Source: Microbulbifer sp. YPW1 (lineage in GTDB: Bacteria; Pseudomonadota; Gammaproteobacteria; Pseudomonadales; Cellvibrionaceae). From it: a stretch of 64,000 nucleotides of DNA. Below are positions 45,734 to 53,395 of the stretch, piece after piece (the stretch's first letter is position 1; each line of letters starts with the position of its first letter). A model generated the notes under the pieces. That model searched no databases and was not told the origin of the DNA. It was given only the letters and a program-made list of their open reading frames with translations. Where the stretch lies: contig NZ_CP055157.1 in the NCBI RefSeq assembly GCF_013367775.1, forward strand, positions 434,001 to 498,000, in the 5' to 3' direction. A program made the position numbers and the translations under genes.

Positions 45734-46711
45734 TCACCCACCCAGCATTGCCAGGTTGCGGGTGGCACCGGTAAAGCCGCTGGCCAGCTGGTGACTGACA
45801 TGTTTGCCGCACACCGCCGCGCGGATCTGCTCCGCCAGCGCCAGGTTATCACCGCTGGCAATGGTGTCGCGCAGCGCTATGCCCTGCTCCGCAAACAGGC
45901 ACAGGTGCAGCGCGCCCTGGGCAGACATGCGCAGACGATTGCAGCTGGCACAAAAATCTTTGCTGTAAGGCATGATCAGGCCGATACGGCCGGCGTAGTC
46001 CGGATGGGAAAACTCTTTTGCCGGCCCCGCGTCCCGGCTTCGCACCACCGGTGTCCAGCCACTGCGCAGCAGCAGGTTTTCAATATCACTGCCGGCCACG
46101 TGGTTACTGGCAAAAAAGTCGCGGTTGTCGCCAGTGCGCATCAGCTCGATAAAGCGCAGGCTCACCGGCGTTCCCCTGACCCAGTCGAGAAATTGATTGA
46201 ACTCGGCGAGATTGTGCTCGCGCAGCAGAACCGCATTGACCTTGGTGGGAATATCCAGCGCCAGCGCGCGGTCGATACCGCGCAGGATTTTCTCCAGCTT
46301 GTCGTGGCCGGTAATCGCGCGGAACTGGTGCGGGTCGAGGCTATCAATACTGACATTGAGCTGATCGAGCCCGGCGCGCTGCCAGGCGTCGATTTCAGAG
46401 GGAAGCTTGTAGCCATTGGTGGTGATGGCGACGCGGCGAATGCCATCGGTATTTTTGGCGGTCTCGATCAGCGCTGGCAGATCTTTGCGCAGCGACGGCT
46501 CGCCGCCGGTAAGGCGTACCTTTTCGGTACCGAGTGCGGCAAAGGCGCGTACCACCGTGCCCACCTCTGCAACGCTAAGCGGATTCTCCTGCGCAATCGA
46601 CTCGCCGCACTGGTAGCCGTCCGGCAGGCAGTAGTTGCAGCGGAAGTTGCAGATGTCGGTCACGGAAAGACGCAGGTAATAAAACCTGCGCCCGAAACTG
46701 TCTTGTAACAT
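45734..46711 (-). CDS. moaA: GTP 3',8-cyclase MoaA (radical SAM)
   Basis: A 325-residue enzyme for the first step of molybdenum cofactor synthesis. The N-terminal radical-SAM cluster is DICNFRCNYCLPDGY (CxxxCxxC, about 17-31). The SAM-binding region includes VRLTGGEPSLRKDLPALIET (about 62-81). The second, C-terminal cluster is FCASCNRLRMSAQGALHLC (about 255-273), which binds GTP. The C-terminal Gly-Gly (NLAMLGG) needed for activity is intact. It heads the moa operon, 229 bp downstream of the porin gene, and its leader is strongly structured. Confidence 0.97.
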   Translation of the reverse strand: MLQDSFGRRFYYLRLSVTDICNFRCNYCLPDGYQCGESIAQENPLSVAEVGTVVRAFAALGTEKVRLTGGEPSLRKDLPALIETAKNTDGIRRVAITTNGYKLPSEIDAWQRAGLDQLNVSIDSLDPHQFRAITGHDKLEKILRGIDRALALDIPTKVNAVLLREHNLAEFNQFLDWVRGTPVSLRFIELMRTGDNRDFFASNHVAGSDIENLLLRSGWTPVVRSRDAGPAKEFSHPDYAGRIGLIMPYSKDFCASCNRLRMSAQGALHLCLFAEQGIALRDTIASGDNLALAEQIRAAVCGKHVSHQLASGFTGATRNLAMLGG

Positions 46712-46734
46712 TAAACGCCTTTCCTAAGTCGGGA

Positions 46735-46784
46735 GGCCGGCCGATTTCCCGGCCAACCCTGGTGGCCGGAGCATTTCCGGCCAC
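46735..46784 (-). promoter_or_regulatory. GC-rich structured leader of moaA
   Basis: On the minus strand the leader contains GTGGCCGG-AAATGCT-CCGGCCAC (46762-46784) and then GGCCGG/CCGGCC arms (46735-46754), followed by GCCTCCCGACTTAGGAAAGG before the moaA start. Many bacteria control moaA with a Moco RNA (riboswitch) in this place. I cannot confirm the family consensus by eye. A further long inverted repeat, TTGGGGCA/TGCCCCAA near 46867-46921, lies just after the porin gene and may be its terminator. Confidence 0.45.
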
Positions 46785-46939
46785 GGTTTCCGCGCCCTAC
46801 GCAATGCGCTTAGGCGTGGAAACTCGGTGTTTAAACTCCGGGCAGAGTAACAGCACGGGAGAATTTTGCTTGGGGCAAAGGTGGTACTCCCTCTGGATGC
46901 GATGCACTCCTCTGCCCCAATTCAGAACCGCCCCCCGAC

Positions 46940-48169
46940 TCAGAATTTGGCGGTCAGCTGCAGCCACAGCTTGTTGGTATCGACACCGTGCTCGTCGGCG
47001 CTGTAGACCGCGTATTTCACCAGCGCCGCCAGTGTGTCATTGATCGGCCGGCCGTAACTGAGATCCCACTCGTCACCCCAGTTGGCAGCGCTCTCTGCAG
47101 CGGCGAACTTGTGATAAGTCACCCCCAGATTGCCACCGAACACTTTGGCAGAAGCACCCAGGTAGCTGTCCTCAACGCCGTCCCCCGGTGTCGCCAGGAA
47201 CTGGTCAGCGAACCCCTGGAATTTGTGCAGGGTCGCCAGCGGGGTGGTAAAGCCGACGCCGTTGTCACTACCCAATACCTCATGACCCAGCTTGGCATTG
47301 ACCGGCCCCAGCGCGCCGGACACTTCGGCCAGATAGTAGGGCGCGCTGTAGTTCAGGGAGCTGTCGCCACTCTCGCCCTGGCGGGCGTAGCCCAAGCGCG
47401 CCTTGAGCGGGCCGAAGTCGCCGGTATAGGTGAGCCCCAGGGTGCGACTGGAGGCATCGACGGCGTTCGCCAGATCGAGATCCAGCAGATATAGGGCAAA
47501 CTCGTGTCCTTTGGTCACCGGGTAGCTGGCATTGAACAACTGGATATCGCCACGCAGGTCACCCTTGGCACTGTCCTCACCAAAGATGCGATTGACGTTG
47601 TACACATAGCTGTAATCGATGCGCAGGGATTCGGCAGCACCGTACTGGAAGCGGTAACCGTCGTAGGTCTGCTCGTTCTGGCGCCAGCCGACGCCGCCGA
47701 CAAAACGCTGGTCGCCGAGGTTGATACGCTGGCGCCCGACGGTCGCCGAGTAATCCCCCGCAGCGTATTTCAGGTAGGCCTGATTGACTTCGGTACCCAC
47801 CGGATCGGCCACCACCGGGTAGGAGCCATTGCCGTTCACCGTGGAGTTGTAATCTTCGTCACCGGTCGCGGTGACGTTATCCATCTCGATACCCGCGGTG
47901 AAGCCGCGATAATTTCCGCTATCCCAGCTCAGGCGGGTCTTCAATGTGGATGCGTTGGCATCTTCATCGAAGTTTTCCTGATCGACGTTTTCCAGGCGGT
48001 ACCGCAGGCTGACGCTGGCCTTGCCGCTCTGCAGCGCATCGAGCAACGTTGGCGCGCTGTTGTCATCGGCGGCCTGCGCCTGCAGTGCTACTGCGCTCAC
48101 AGCACCCAGCAATGTCATGCCAACAAGACGGGGGAATTTACCAGGACGGGGAAGTGTACGGGAGTTCAT
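46940..48169 (-). CDS. Alginate-export-family outer-membrane porin
   Basis: A 409-residue beta-barrel protein. The signal peptide spans about 1-34, ending VALQAQAADD. The mature part alternates short aromatic strands and turns: ASVSLRYRLENVDQENFDED, VNQAYLKYAAGDYSATVGRQ and RQRINLGDQRFVGGVGWRQN. The last of these is the conserved core seen in the alginate_exp (AlgE-like) family. It ends LWLQLTAKF with a C-terminal Phe. Such porins pass small anions or sugars. It lies between narK1 and moaA on the same strand, so a role in nitrate or nitrite passage across the outer membrane is a reasonable guess from context. Confidence 0.85.
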   Translation of the reverse strand: MNSRTLPRPGKFPRLVGMTLLGAVSAVALQAQAADDNSAPTLLDALQSGKASVSLRYRLENVDQENFDEDANASTLKTRLSWDSGNYRGFTAGIEMDNVTATGDEDYNSTVNGNGSYPVVADPVGTEVNQAYLKYAAGDYSATVGRQRINLGDQRFVGGVGWRQNEQTYDGYRFQYGAAESLRIDYSYVYNVNRIFGEDSAKGDLRGDIQLFNASYPVTKGHEFALYLLDLDLANAVDASSRTLGLTYTGDFGPLKARLGYARQGESGDSSLNYSAPYYLAEVSGALGPVNAKLGHEVLGSDNGVGFTTPLATLHKFQGFADQFLATPGDGVEDSYLGASAKVFGGNLGVTYHKFAAAESAANWGDEWDLSYGRPINDTLAALVKYAVYSADEHGVDTNKLWLQLTAKF

Positions 48170-48238
48170 TCGCTGTTCCTCTGCGACCGTTATGAAGTGG
48201 TTGTACGCAACCTACACCGCTTCCCCGCTCACAGAAAT

Positions 48239-48307
48239 TACCCAAATGGTGTACCGCACCGGCGCCGCTACCACCTGCCAACTCGTTGCAATAATCCCAA
48301 ATTGGTA
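48239..48307. promoter_or_regulatory. Weak NarL-like heptamers upstream of porin gene
   Basis: Between narK1 and the porin gene, TACCAAT-TT-GGGATTA (minus strand, 48307-48292) has 7-2-7 spacing and matches the NarL consensus at 6/7 and 5/7 positions. TACCCAA-A-TGGTGTA (48239-48253) is similar but with spacing 1. Each alone is weak; together with the better site at 49705-49720 they suggest nitrate control. Confidence 0.3.
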
Positions 48308-48320
48308 GCGCAAAACAGGT

Positions 48321-49592
48321 CTATTCATCGAGCAGGAAGTTGTGCTGTTCGGCAAACTGCACTCTCTGCTGGACCCGCTCCCGTTGCACCGTCAGGTACA
48401 TCACCAGCATGCATACGGCCAGCACACCGTACAGCAACATAAACGCCGCACTGTGGATACCCACAATGTCCTGGGCCATACCAAACAAGACGGGGAGACT
48501 GAAACCGCCGAGCGCGCCGATTGTGGCCACGGTGCCGCCGACGCTTCCCATATGTTGCGGGTACTTGTCGTAAACGATCTTGTACACGGCCGCGCGCCCG
48601 AACCCCTGGGCAATACCGATAACCAGGATCAACAGGGTGAACAACTCGATACCCACCTCGATGTTCAGGTGCACGTCGCGCGCCACACCGTGAATCGTCA
48701 TGCTGGTGGGGGGATAACTGAGAAAGAACAGACACACCAGACACGTCCAGAAGACGCTCCAGTTGACCGCACGCGCGCCGTAGCGATCTGCAAACCACCC
48801 GCCCAGGGCACGCACGCTGCTGGACACCGCCACAAACAGCAGCGTCAACGCCATGGCTTTCTGGGTGGAAACGCCGTACACATCCAGGTAGTACTGCGGC
48901 AGCCACAACAGCAGCGCGAGAAAACTGCCAAACACGAAATAGTAATAGAGGCCGAAGCGCCATACGCGCAGCTCCCGCAGCGGGCGCAGGTGAAAATCGA
49001 ACTCCGTGCGGCGCCGGCTGCGCATGTAGCGGGTCTCTTCCGGCGCCGTCAGGGCAAACAGGATCGCCATAACAAACAGGCCGGCGCCGTAGAGCGGCCC
49101 GATCATGTCCTGCCCCAACCAGTTTTCAATCGCCGGTGACAGCGCCAGGGTAATTGCCGCACCGGCATTGCCGGCACCGAAAATCCCCATCGCCGTCCCC
49201 TGCTGCCGCCCTTCAAACCAGGGGCTGATATAGCGGATGCCGGCCACGAACGAAGTCCCGGAAATCCCCAGCCACAGCCCCGCCAGCAAATAGCCGCTGT
49301 AACTGCGAATGTGCGGCAGCAGCACCAGTATCGGCACCACCAGAATCATCTGCAGCACAATCAGTTTTTTTGCCGAGAACCTTTCAACCAGCAATCCCAA
49401 CGGAAACCTCAGCAGCGCACCACTCAGCATGGGCGCCGCCAGCAACACGCCAAACTCGGTGGCGGAAAGCCGCAACTGATCACCGATGGAAACCCCCAGC
49501 ACCGCATACAGGGTCCACACGGAAAAATTTGCGGCGAACATCGCGGTGGCCGTCATCAATGCGCGGCTGGCGAGTTTGTCAGTGTATTGCAT
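48321..49592 (-). CDS. narK1: Nitrate/nitrite transporter, NarK1 type (MFS)
   Basis: A 423-residue major-facilitator protein with about 12 hydrophobic segments. I start at the ATG at 49592 (MQYTDKLASRALMTATAMFA) after AGGAAG; 35 extra residues upstream are not family-like. The nitrate signature is GIFGAGNAGAAITLALSPAI (about 128-147), and a second GGTVATIGALGGFSLPVLFG lies in the second half. NarK1-type proteins are thought to carry out proton-nitrate symport. It is divergent from the NarK2-type gene and followed by the porin and moa genes, parallel to the narK1-narK2 pair of pseudomonads. Confidence 0.88.
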   Translation of the reverse strand: MQYTDKLASRALMTATAMFAANFSVWTLYAVLGVSIGDQLRLSATEFGVLLAAPMLSGALLRFPLGLLVERFSAKKLIVLQMILVVPILVLLPHIRSYSGYLLAGLWLGISGTSFVAGIRYISPWFEGRQQGTAMGIFGAGNAGAAITLALSPAIENWLGQDMIGPLYGAGLFVMAILFALTAPEETRYMRSRRRTEFDFHLRPLRELRVWRFGLYYYFVFGSFLALLLWLPQYYLDVYGVSTQKAMALTLLFVAVSSSVRALGGWFADRYGARAVNWSVFWTCLVCLFFLSYPPTSMTIHGVARDVHLNIEVGIELFTLLILVIGIAQGFGRAAVYKIVYDKYPQHMGSVGGTVATIGALGGFSLPVLFGMAQDIVGIHSAAFMLLYGVLAVCMLVMYLTVQRERVQQRVQFAEQHNFLLDE

Positions 49593-49704
49593 GGTTTCTT
49601 CCTGTTTAACCGACCCTCTATTGTACGTAGGCGCCGCCGCTGGCGGCGATTCTCCACAGGGTTTACCCCCAATTAATCCATCACATCCGCTGCGCAAAAT
49701 TCCC

Positions 49705-49720
49705 TACCTCTTTGGTGGTA
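49705..49720. promoter_or_regulatory. NarL-type 7-2-7 binding site between divergent narK genes
   Basis: TACCTCT-TT-GGTGGTA. The left heptamer fits TACYYMT at every position; the right fits AKRRGTA at five of seven. Spacing is the 2 bp expected for NarL/NarP tail-to-tail sites. It lies 113 bp from the narK1 start and 197 bp from the narK2 start, within the 324-bp divergent region 49593-49916. No clear FNR box is visible in that region. Confidence 0.55.
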
Positions 49721-49916
49721 GAAACTAATTGCGCATCCCAATAAATACGTAATTTTTCCGTCAAGCATTCGCTATCCAGAAGGAGTAGTTACACACCTTC
49801 GGAAAAATTCTTATGCCCCCGACTACCACTATTGTCCGCTTTCCAGTTAACCGGGCCCTTTTAACATGTGCGGTAACCCCTGTTGACACGCAACCACTCA
49901 GTACAGAGGATTTGCC

Positions 49917-51392
49917 ATGAGTACACCCAGCGGCCTCAATCTTTTCGATTGGGGTGATCCGAAAATAAAAACACTGCACATCACCTGGTTCGCTTTCTTC
50001 CTGAGTTTCGTGGTGTGGTTCAGCCACGCGCCTCTGATGGTCTTTATCAAGGAAGCATTCGATCTCAGCAGCCAGCAGGTCAAGGCGCTGCTGATTCTCA
50101 ACGTGGCACTGACGATCCCGGCGCGGATCATCATCGGCATGATGGTGGACAAGTTCGGGCCGCGCTCGGTGTACAGTGCGCTGCTGATCATTTCTTCCGG
50201 GATCTGTCTCGGCTTCGCCACCGCCGACACCTATGAATCCCTCGCCCTGTTCCGCTTCCTGCTCGGGTTTGTCGGCGCCGGCTTCGTGATCGGCATTCGC
50301 ATGGTGGGCGAGTGGTTCCCGGCGAAGCAGGTGGGGCTGGCGGAAGGTATTTACGGCGGCTGGGGCAACTTTGGTTCCGCCGCCGGGGCCATGACCCTGC
50401 CCACCATCGCGCTGATGTTCGGCGGTGAAGATGGCTGGCGTTACGCGCTGGGCATCACCGGCGTCATCGCCGGCCTGTACGGTCTCTTCTACTACCGCGT
50501 TGCGCGCAACACACCTAAGGGCTCCACCTACTTCAAACCGAAAAAAACCGGTGGTCTGGAAGTCACCAGCAAGAAAGATCTGTACTTCTACCTGTTGATG
50601 AACATTCCCATGTACCTGGCGCTGGCGGCACTGGCTTACAAACTGTCACCGGCCGGTGTGCAGCTGCTGACCTGGGACACCACCTACCTGATGTGGGGAC
50701 TGCTGGTGGTACTGTTCGCGGTGCAGACCCGCCAGATCTGGCACGTCAACAAGGAACACCTGCAGGAAGGTGTGCCGGAGCTGGAGAAATACAATTTCAA
50801 GCAGGTGGCCATCCTCGACCTGGCCTACTTTGTCACCTTCGGTTCAGAGCTGGCAGTGGTATCCATGCTGCCGCTGTTTTTCCTCGAAACCTTCGACGGA
50901 CTGAGCGCGGTGCAGGCGGGCCTGCTGGCTTCCGGCTTCGCCTTTATGAACCTGGTATCGCGCCCCACCGGCGGCCACTTCAGTGACAAGATGGGACGTC
51001 GCCGCAGCCTGATGTTCCTGATCGGCGGCCTGGCCCTGGGTTACCTGGTGCTGAGCCAGATCACCAGCGGCTGGTGGATCTCTGCCGCGGTGCTCGCCAC
51101 CATGGCCTGCTCCTTCTTCGTACAGGCCGGTGAAGGTGCGGTGTTCGCGGTGGTGCCGCTGGTCAAGCGCCGCATGACCGGGCAGATCGCCGGTATGGCC
51201 GGTGCCTACGGCAACGTGGGCGCAGTGACCTACCTGACCGCGCTGTCCTTTGTCGACTACAGCACCTTCTTCCTGATCATTGCCGCCTCTGCCGGGCTGG
51301 TATTTTTCGCCTGTGCCTTCCTCGATGAACCCAAGGGACAAATCGCGGAAGTACTGCCCGATGGCAGCGTGCAGCTGATCAGCGTCGAATAG
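49917..51392 (+). CDS. narK2: Nitrate/nitrite transporter, NarK2 type (MFS)
   Basis: A 491-residue major-facilitator protein with about 12 hydrophobic segments, starting [20 protein letters not shown] after CAGAGGA. The NNP signatures are [20 protein letters not shown] (about 142-161) and, in the second half, [20 protein letters not shown] (about 422-441). The conserved Arg residues of NarK substrate binding are plausibly those in [20 protein letters not shown] and [20 protein letters not shown]. NarK2-type proteins are thought to exchange nitrate for nitrite. It is followed 55 bp later by the phosphatase/kinase fusion gene on the same strand. Confidence 0.92.
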   Translation: MSTPSGLNLFDWGDPKIKTLHITWFAFFLSFVVWFSHAPLMVFIKEAFDLSSQQVKALLILNVALTIPARIIIGMMVDKFGPRSVYSALLIISSGICLGFATADTYESLALFRFLLGFVGAGFVIGIRMVGEWFPAKQVGLAEGIYGGWGNFGSAAGAMTLPTIALMFGGEDGWRYALGITGVIAGLYGLFYYRVARNTPKGSTYFKPKKTGGLEVTSKKDLYFYLLMNIPMYLALAALAYKLSPAGVQLLTWDTTYLMWGLLVVLFAVQTRQIWHVNKEHLQEGVPELEKYNFKQVAILDLAYFVTFGSELAVVSMLPLFFLETFDGLSAVQAGLLASGFAFMNLVSRPTGGHFSDKMGRRRSLMFLIGGLALGYLVLSQITSGWWISAAVLATMACSFFVQAGEGAVFAVVPLVKRRMTGQIAGMAGAYGNVGAVTYLTALSFVDYSTFFLIIAASAGLVFFACAFLDEPKGQIAEVLPDGSVQLISVE

Positions 51393-51447
51393 CGCTCGCC
51401 CCATGCAGGGAGCAACCACGGAGCAACAAAAACACCGGGAACAGCGA

Positions 51448-53238
51448 ATGACCGTGAAAACTGATCCAGCACATGCAACCGATATCGCACCCGGTAAAAC
51501 AGCAACAGCCCACTCGCAGCAGCTCGAGCTGCGAGCGGGCTGTTGCAGCCGCGCCGGTATCAAGCCGCAGAACGAGGACGCGGCGGTGTTCCACTGGCCC
51601 GCCGATCCGCACCTGCAGAAATATCTCGGTGCCGTCGCCGCGGTCGCGGACGGTGTCAGTTCCGCAGAAGCCGGCGCACTCGCCAGCAGTACCGCCACCG
51701 AGCAGTTTGTCAGCGACTACTACCGCGCGCCGGATACCTGGTCCGCAGCGCGTGCCGGGCAGAAGGTGCTGGCCTCCATCAACAGCAAGCTGTATCGCAA
51801 GAGCCACGAATTCGCCCAGGAAGAAAAAGGCTACCTGTGCACCTTTTCCGCACTGGTGTTCAAATCCCGCACGGGACATTTCTTCCACGTCGGCGACAGC
51901 CGTATCCAATTACTGCGCGGGGATAAACTGGATTGCCTGACCCGCGATCACACCGTCACCCTGGGTCACCGCCGGCGCATACTGGCGCGCGCACTGGGCA
52001 TGGATACCGGGCTGCAGGTGGATTACGGGCGCGTGGATCTGGCCCTGAGGGACCAGCTCCTGCTGACCAGCGACGGCGTGCACGACTTCGTGCCGAAAAT
52101 AACCACCATGGAAGTCCTGCGCAGCGACGACCTGACCCCGCAGCAAAAAGCCGAGACGCTGGTGCGCTACGCCGAAGAGAACGGCAGCGACGACAACCTC
52201 ACCGCCGTGGTGGTGGAAGTGACCGCACTGCCCGCCACCACCCTCGATGAATACAGTCACCAGCTCACGCGCCTGCCGTTCCCGCCGTCGCTGGAACCGG
52301 GCATGATCCTCGACGGCTACAAAGTGGAGCGCGAACTGTTTTCCTCCCAGCGCAGCCAGCTGTACCTGGTGCGCGATACTGTCAGTGGCGAAACCCTGGT
52401 GATGAAAACCCCGTCCGTGAATTACGAGGACGACATTCACTATATCGACCGTTTCGTACAGGAAGAGTGGATTGGCCTGCGTGTCCAAAGCGATCGCGTG
52501 GTGCGCATTCACCGGCAGAACCGCCAGCGCACCGCGCTCTACTACCTGATGGAATATGTTGAAGGCTGCACGCTGGAATCCTGGATCACCCGCAATCATT
52601 TCCCCAAGCCCGCCGAGGCGTTCCGCATCGTGCGCGAGATTGCCGAGGGCCTGCGCGCATTTCACGAACAGGAAACCATTCACCAGGACCTGAAGCCGGC
52701 CAACATCATGCTCGACGGCTCCGGCCGCGTGAAAATTATCGACTTCGGTTCGGTATACGTCGCCGGCTCCGCGGAAGTGTTCCGCCCATTGCAACACCCG
52801 GGGGCACTGGGTACCGCCTCCTACTCCGACCCTCACTACATTCTCGGCCACAACACCGGCATCCAGGGCGACATCTACGCGCTGGCCACCATCGCCTATG
52901 AAATGTTTACCGGCGAGCTGCCGTACGGTGAAGAGATCAACGAATGCCGCGCGCGCGCCGATTACGAGCAACTGCGCTACCGCGCCGCCGGCCAGTTCAA
53001 CCCGGTGATCCCGATCTGGTTTGACCGCACCCTGGAGCGCGGCTGCGCCATCGACCTGGAGCAGCGCTACCACAGCCTCGACGCATTCGTGCACGACCTC
53101 GGCACGCCCAACCCCATGTACCTGCGCGACGATCCCGCCGACCGCGACGCGCACAACGCCTCTTTATTCTGGAAGCTGCTGTGCGGCCTGTGGGCGATGA
53201 CCCTGCTGTCGGTGATTGCGCTTTTTTCCAGCAACTAG
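51448..53238 (+). CDS. PP2C phosphatase/Ser-Thr kinase fusion, membrane-anchored
   Basis: A 596-residue two-domain protein (an in-frame ATG at 51403 would add 15 residues; neither start has a strong ribosome binding site). The N-terminal PP2C domain (about 25-240) keeps the metal-binding aspartates: KPQNEDAAVF, AAVADGVSSAE, HVGDSRI, TSDGVHDF and GSDDNLTAVV. The kinase domain (about 270-545) has Lys in ETLVMKTP, the catalytic loop IHQDLKPANIM and the metal-binding IIDFGSV. The glycine loop (LFSSQRSQLYLV) lacks the GxGxxG glycines. A single C-terminal helix (LLCGLWAMTLLSVIALF) anchors it to the membrane. A kinase gene lies beside a nitrate transporter in Pseudomonas as well (PA1782 next to nasA), so a role in nitrate metabolism is likely. 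Confidence 0.88.
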   Translation: MTVKTDPAHATDIAPGKTATAHSQQLELRAGCCSRAGIKPQNEDAAVFHWPADPHLQKYLGAVAAVADGVSSAEAGALASSTATEQFVSDYYRAPDTWSAARAGQKVLASINSKLYRKSHEFAQEEKGYLCTFSALVFKSRTGHFFHVGDSRIQLLRGDKLDCLTRDHTVTLGHRRRILARALGMDTGLQVDYGRVDLALRDQLLLTSDGVHDFVPKITTMEVLRSDDLTPQQKAETLVRYAEENGSDDNLTAVVVEVTALPATTLDEYSHQLTRLPFPPSLEPGMILDGYKVERELFSSQRSQLYLVRDTVSGETLVMKTPSVNYEDDIHYIDRFVQEEWIGLRVQSDRVVRIHRQNRQRTALYYLMEYVEGCTLESWITRNHFPKPAEAFRIVREIAEGLRAFHEQETIHQDLKPANIMLDGSGRVKIIDFGSVYVAGSAEVFRPLQHPGALGTASYSDPHYILGHNTGIQGDIYALATIAYEMFTGELPYGEEINECRARADYEQLRYRAAGQFNPVIPIWFDRTLERGCAIDLEQRYHSLDAFVHDLGTPNPMYLRDDPADRDAHNASLFWKLLCGLWAMTLLSVIALFSSN

Positions 53239-53286
53239 GCCCGGTAACCAGCTCCAGCAGCCAACTCCAGTAAACAGGCGTCAAAA

Positions 53287-53302
53287 ACACCATATGTAGA
53301 TT
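53287..53302. promoter_or_regulatory. NrdR box 1 upstream of nrdD
   Basis: ACACCATATGTAGATT, an imperfect match to the NrdR consensus (ACACWATATATWGTGT). It starts exactly 31 bp before the second box, the three-turn spacing characteristic of NrdR operator pairs. Confidence 0.65.
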
Positions 53303-53317
53303 TAAACAAATTTAAAA

Positions 53318-53333
53318 ACACTACATATAGTGA
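53318..53333. promoter_or_regulatory. NrdR box 2 upstream of nrdD
   Basis: ACACTACATATAGTGA, a near-perfect NrdR box 63 bp before the nrdD start. NrdR represses ribonucleotide reductase genes when (d)ATP is plentiful. Confidence 0.8.
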
Positions 53334-53343
53334 CCGAGATCAA
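53330..53343. promoter_or_regulatory. FNR/Anr-like box overlapping NrdR box 2
   Basis: GTGAC-CGAG-ATCAA matches TTGAY-N4-RTCAA at 9 of 10 defined positions and lies 53 bp before the nrdD start. It shares four bases with NrdR box 2, so binding of the oxygen-sensing activator and the nucleotide-sensing repressor may be mutually exclusive. Confidence 0.55.
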
Positions 53344-53395
53344 GTGAGCACTCCGCGCAAAGGCTAACCTGACGCACAACAAGAAAGGAGGCCCC

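Noticed and set aside
49755..49900. FNR boxes for the narK genes
   Set aside because: GTCAA near 49758 and TTGAC near 49880 are only half-sites; their partner halves do not match.
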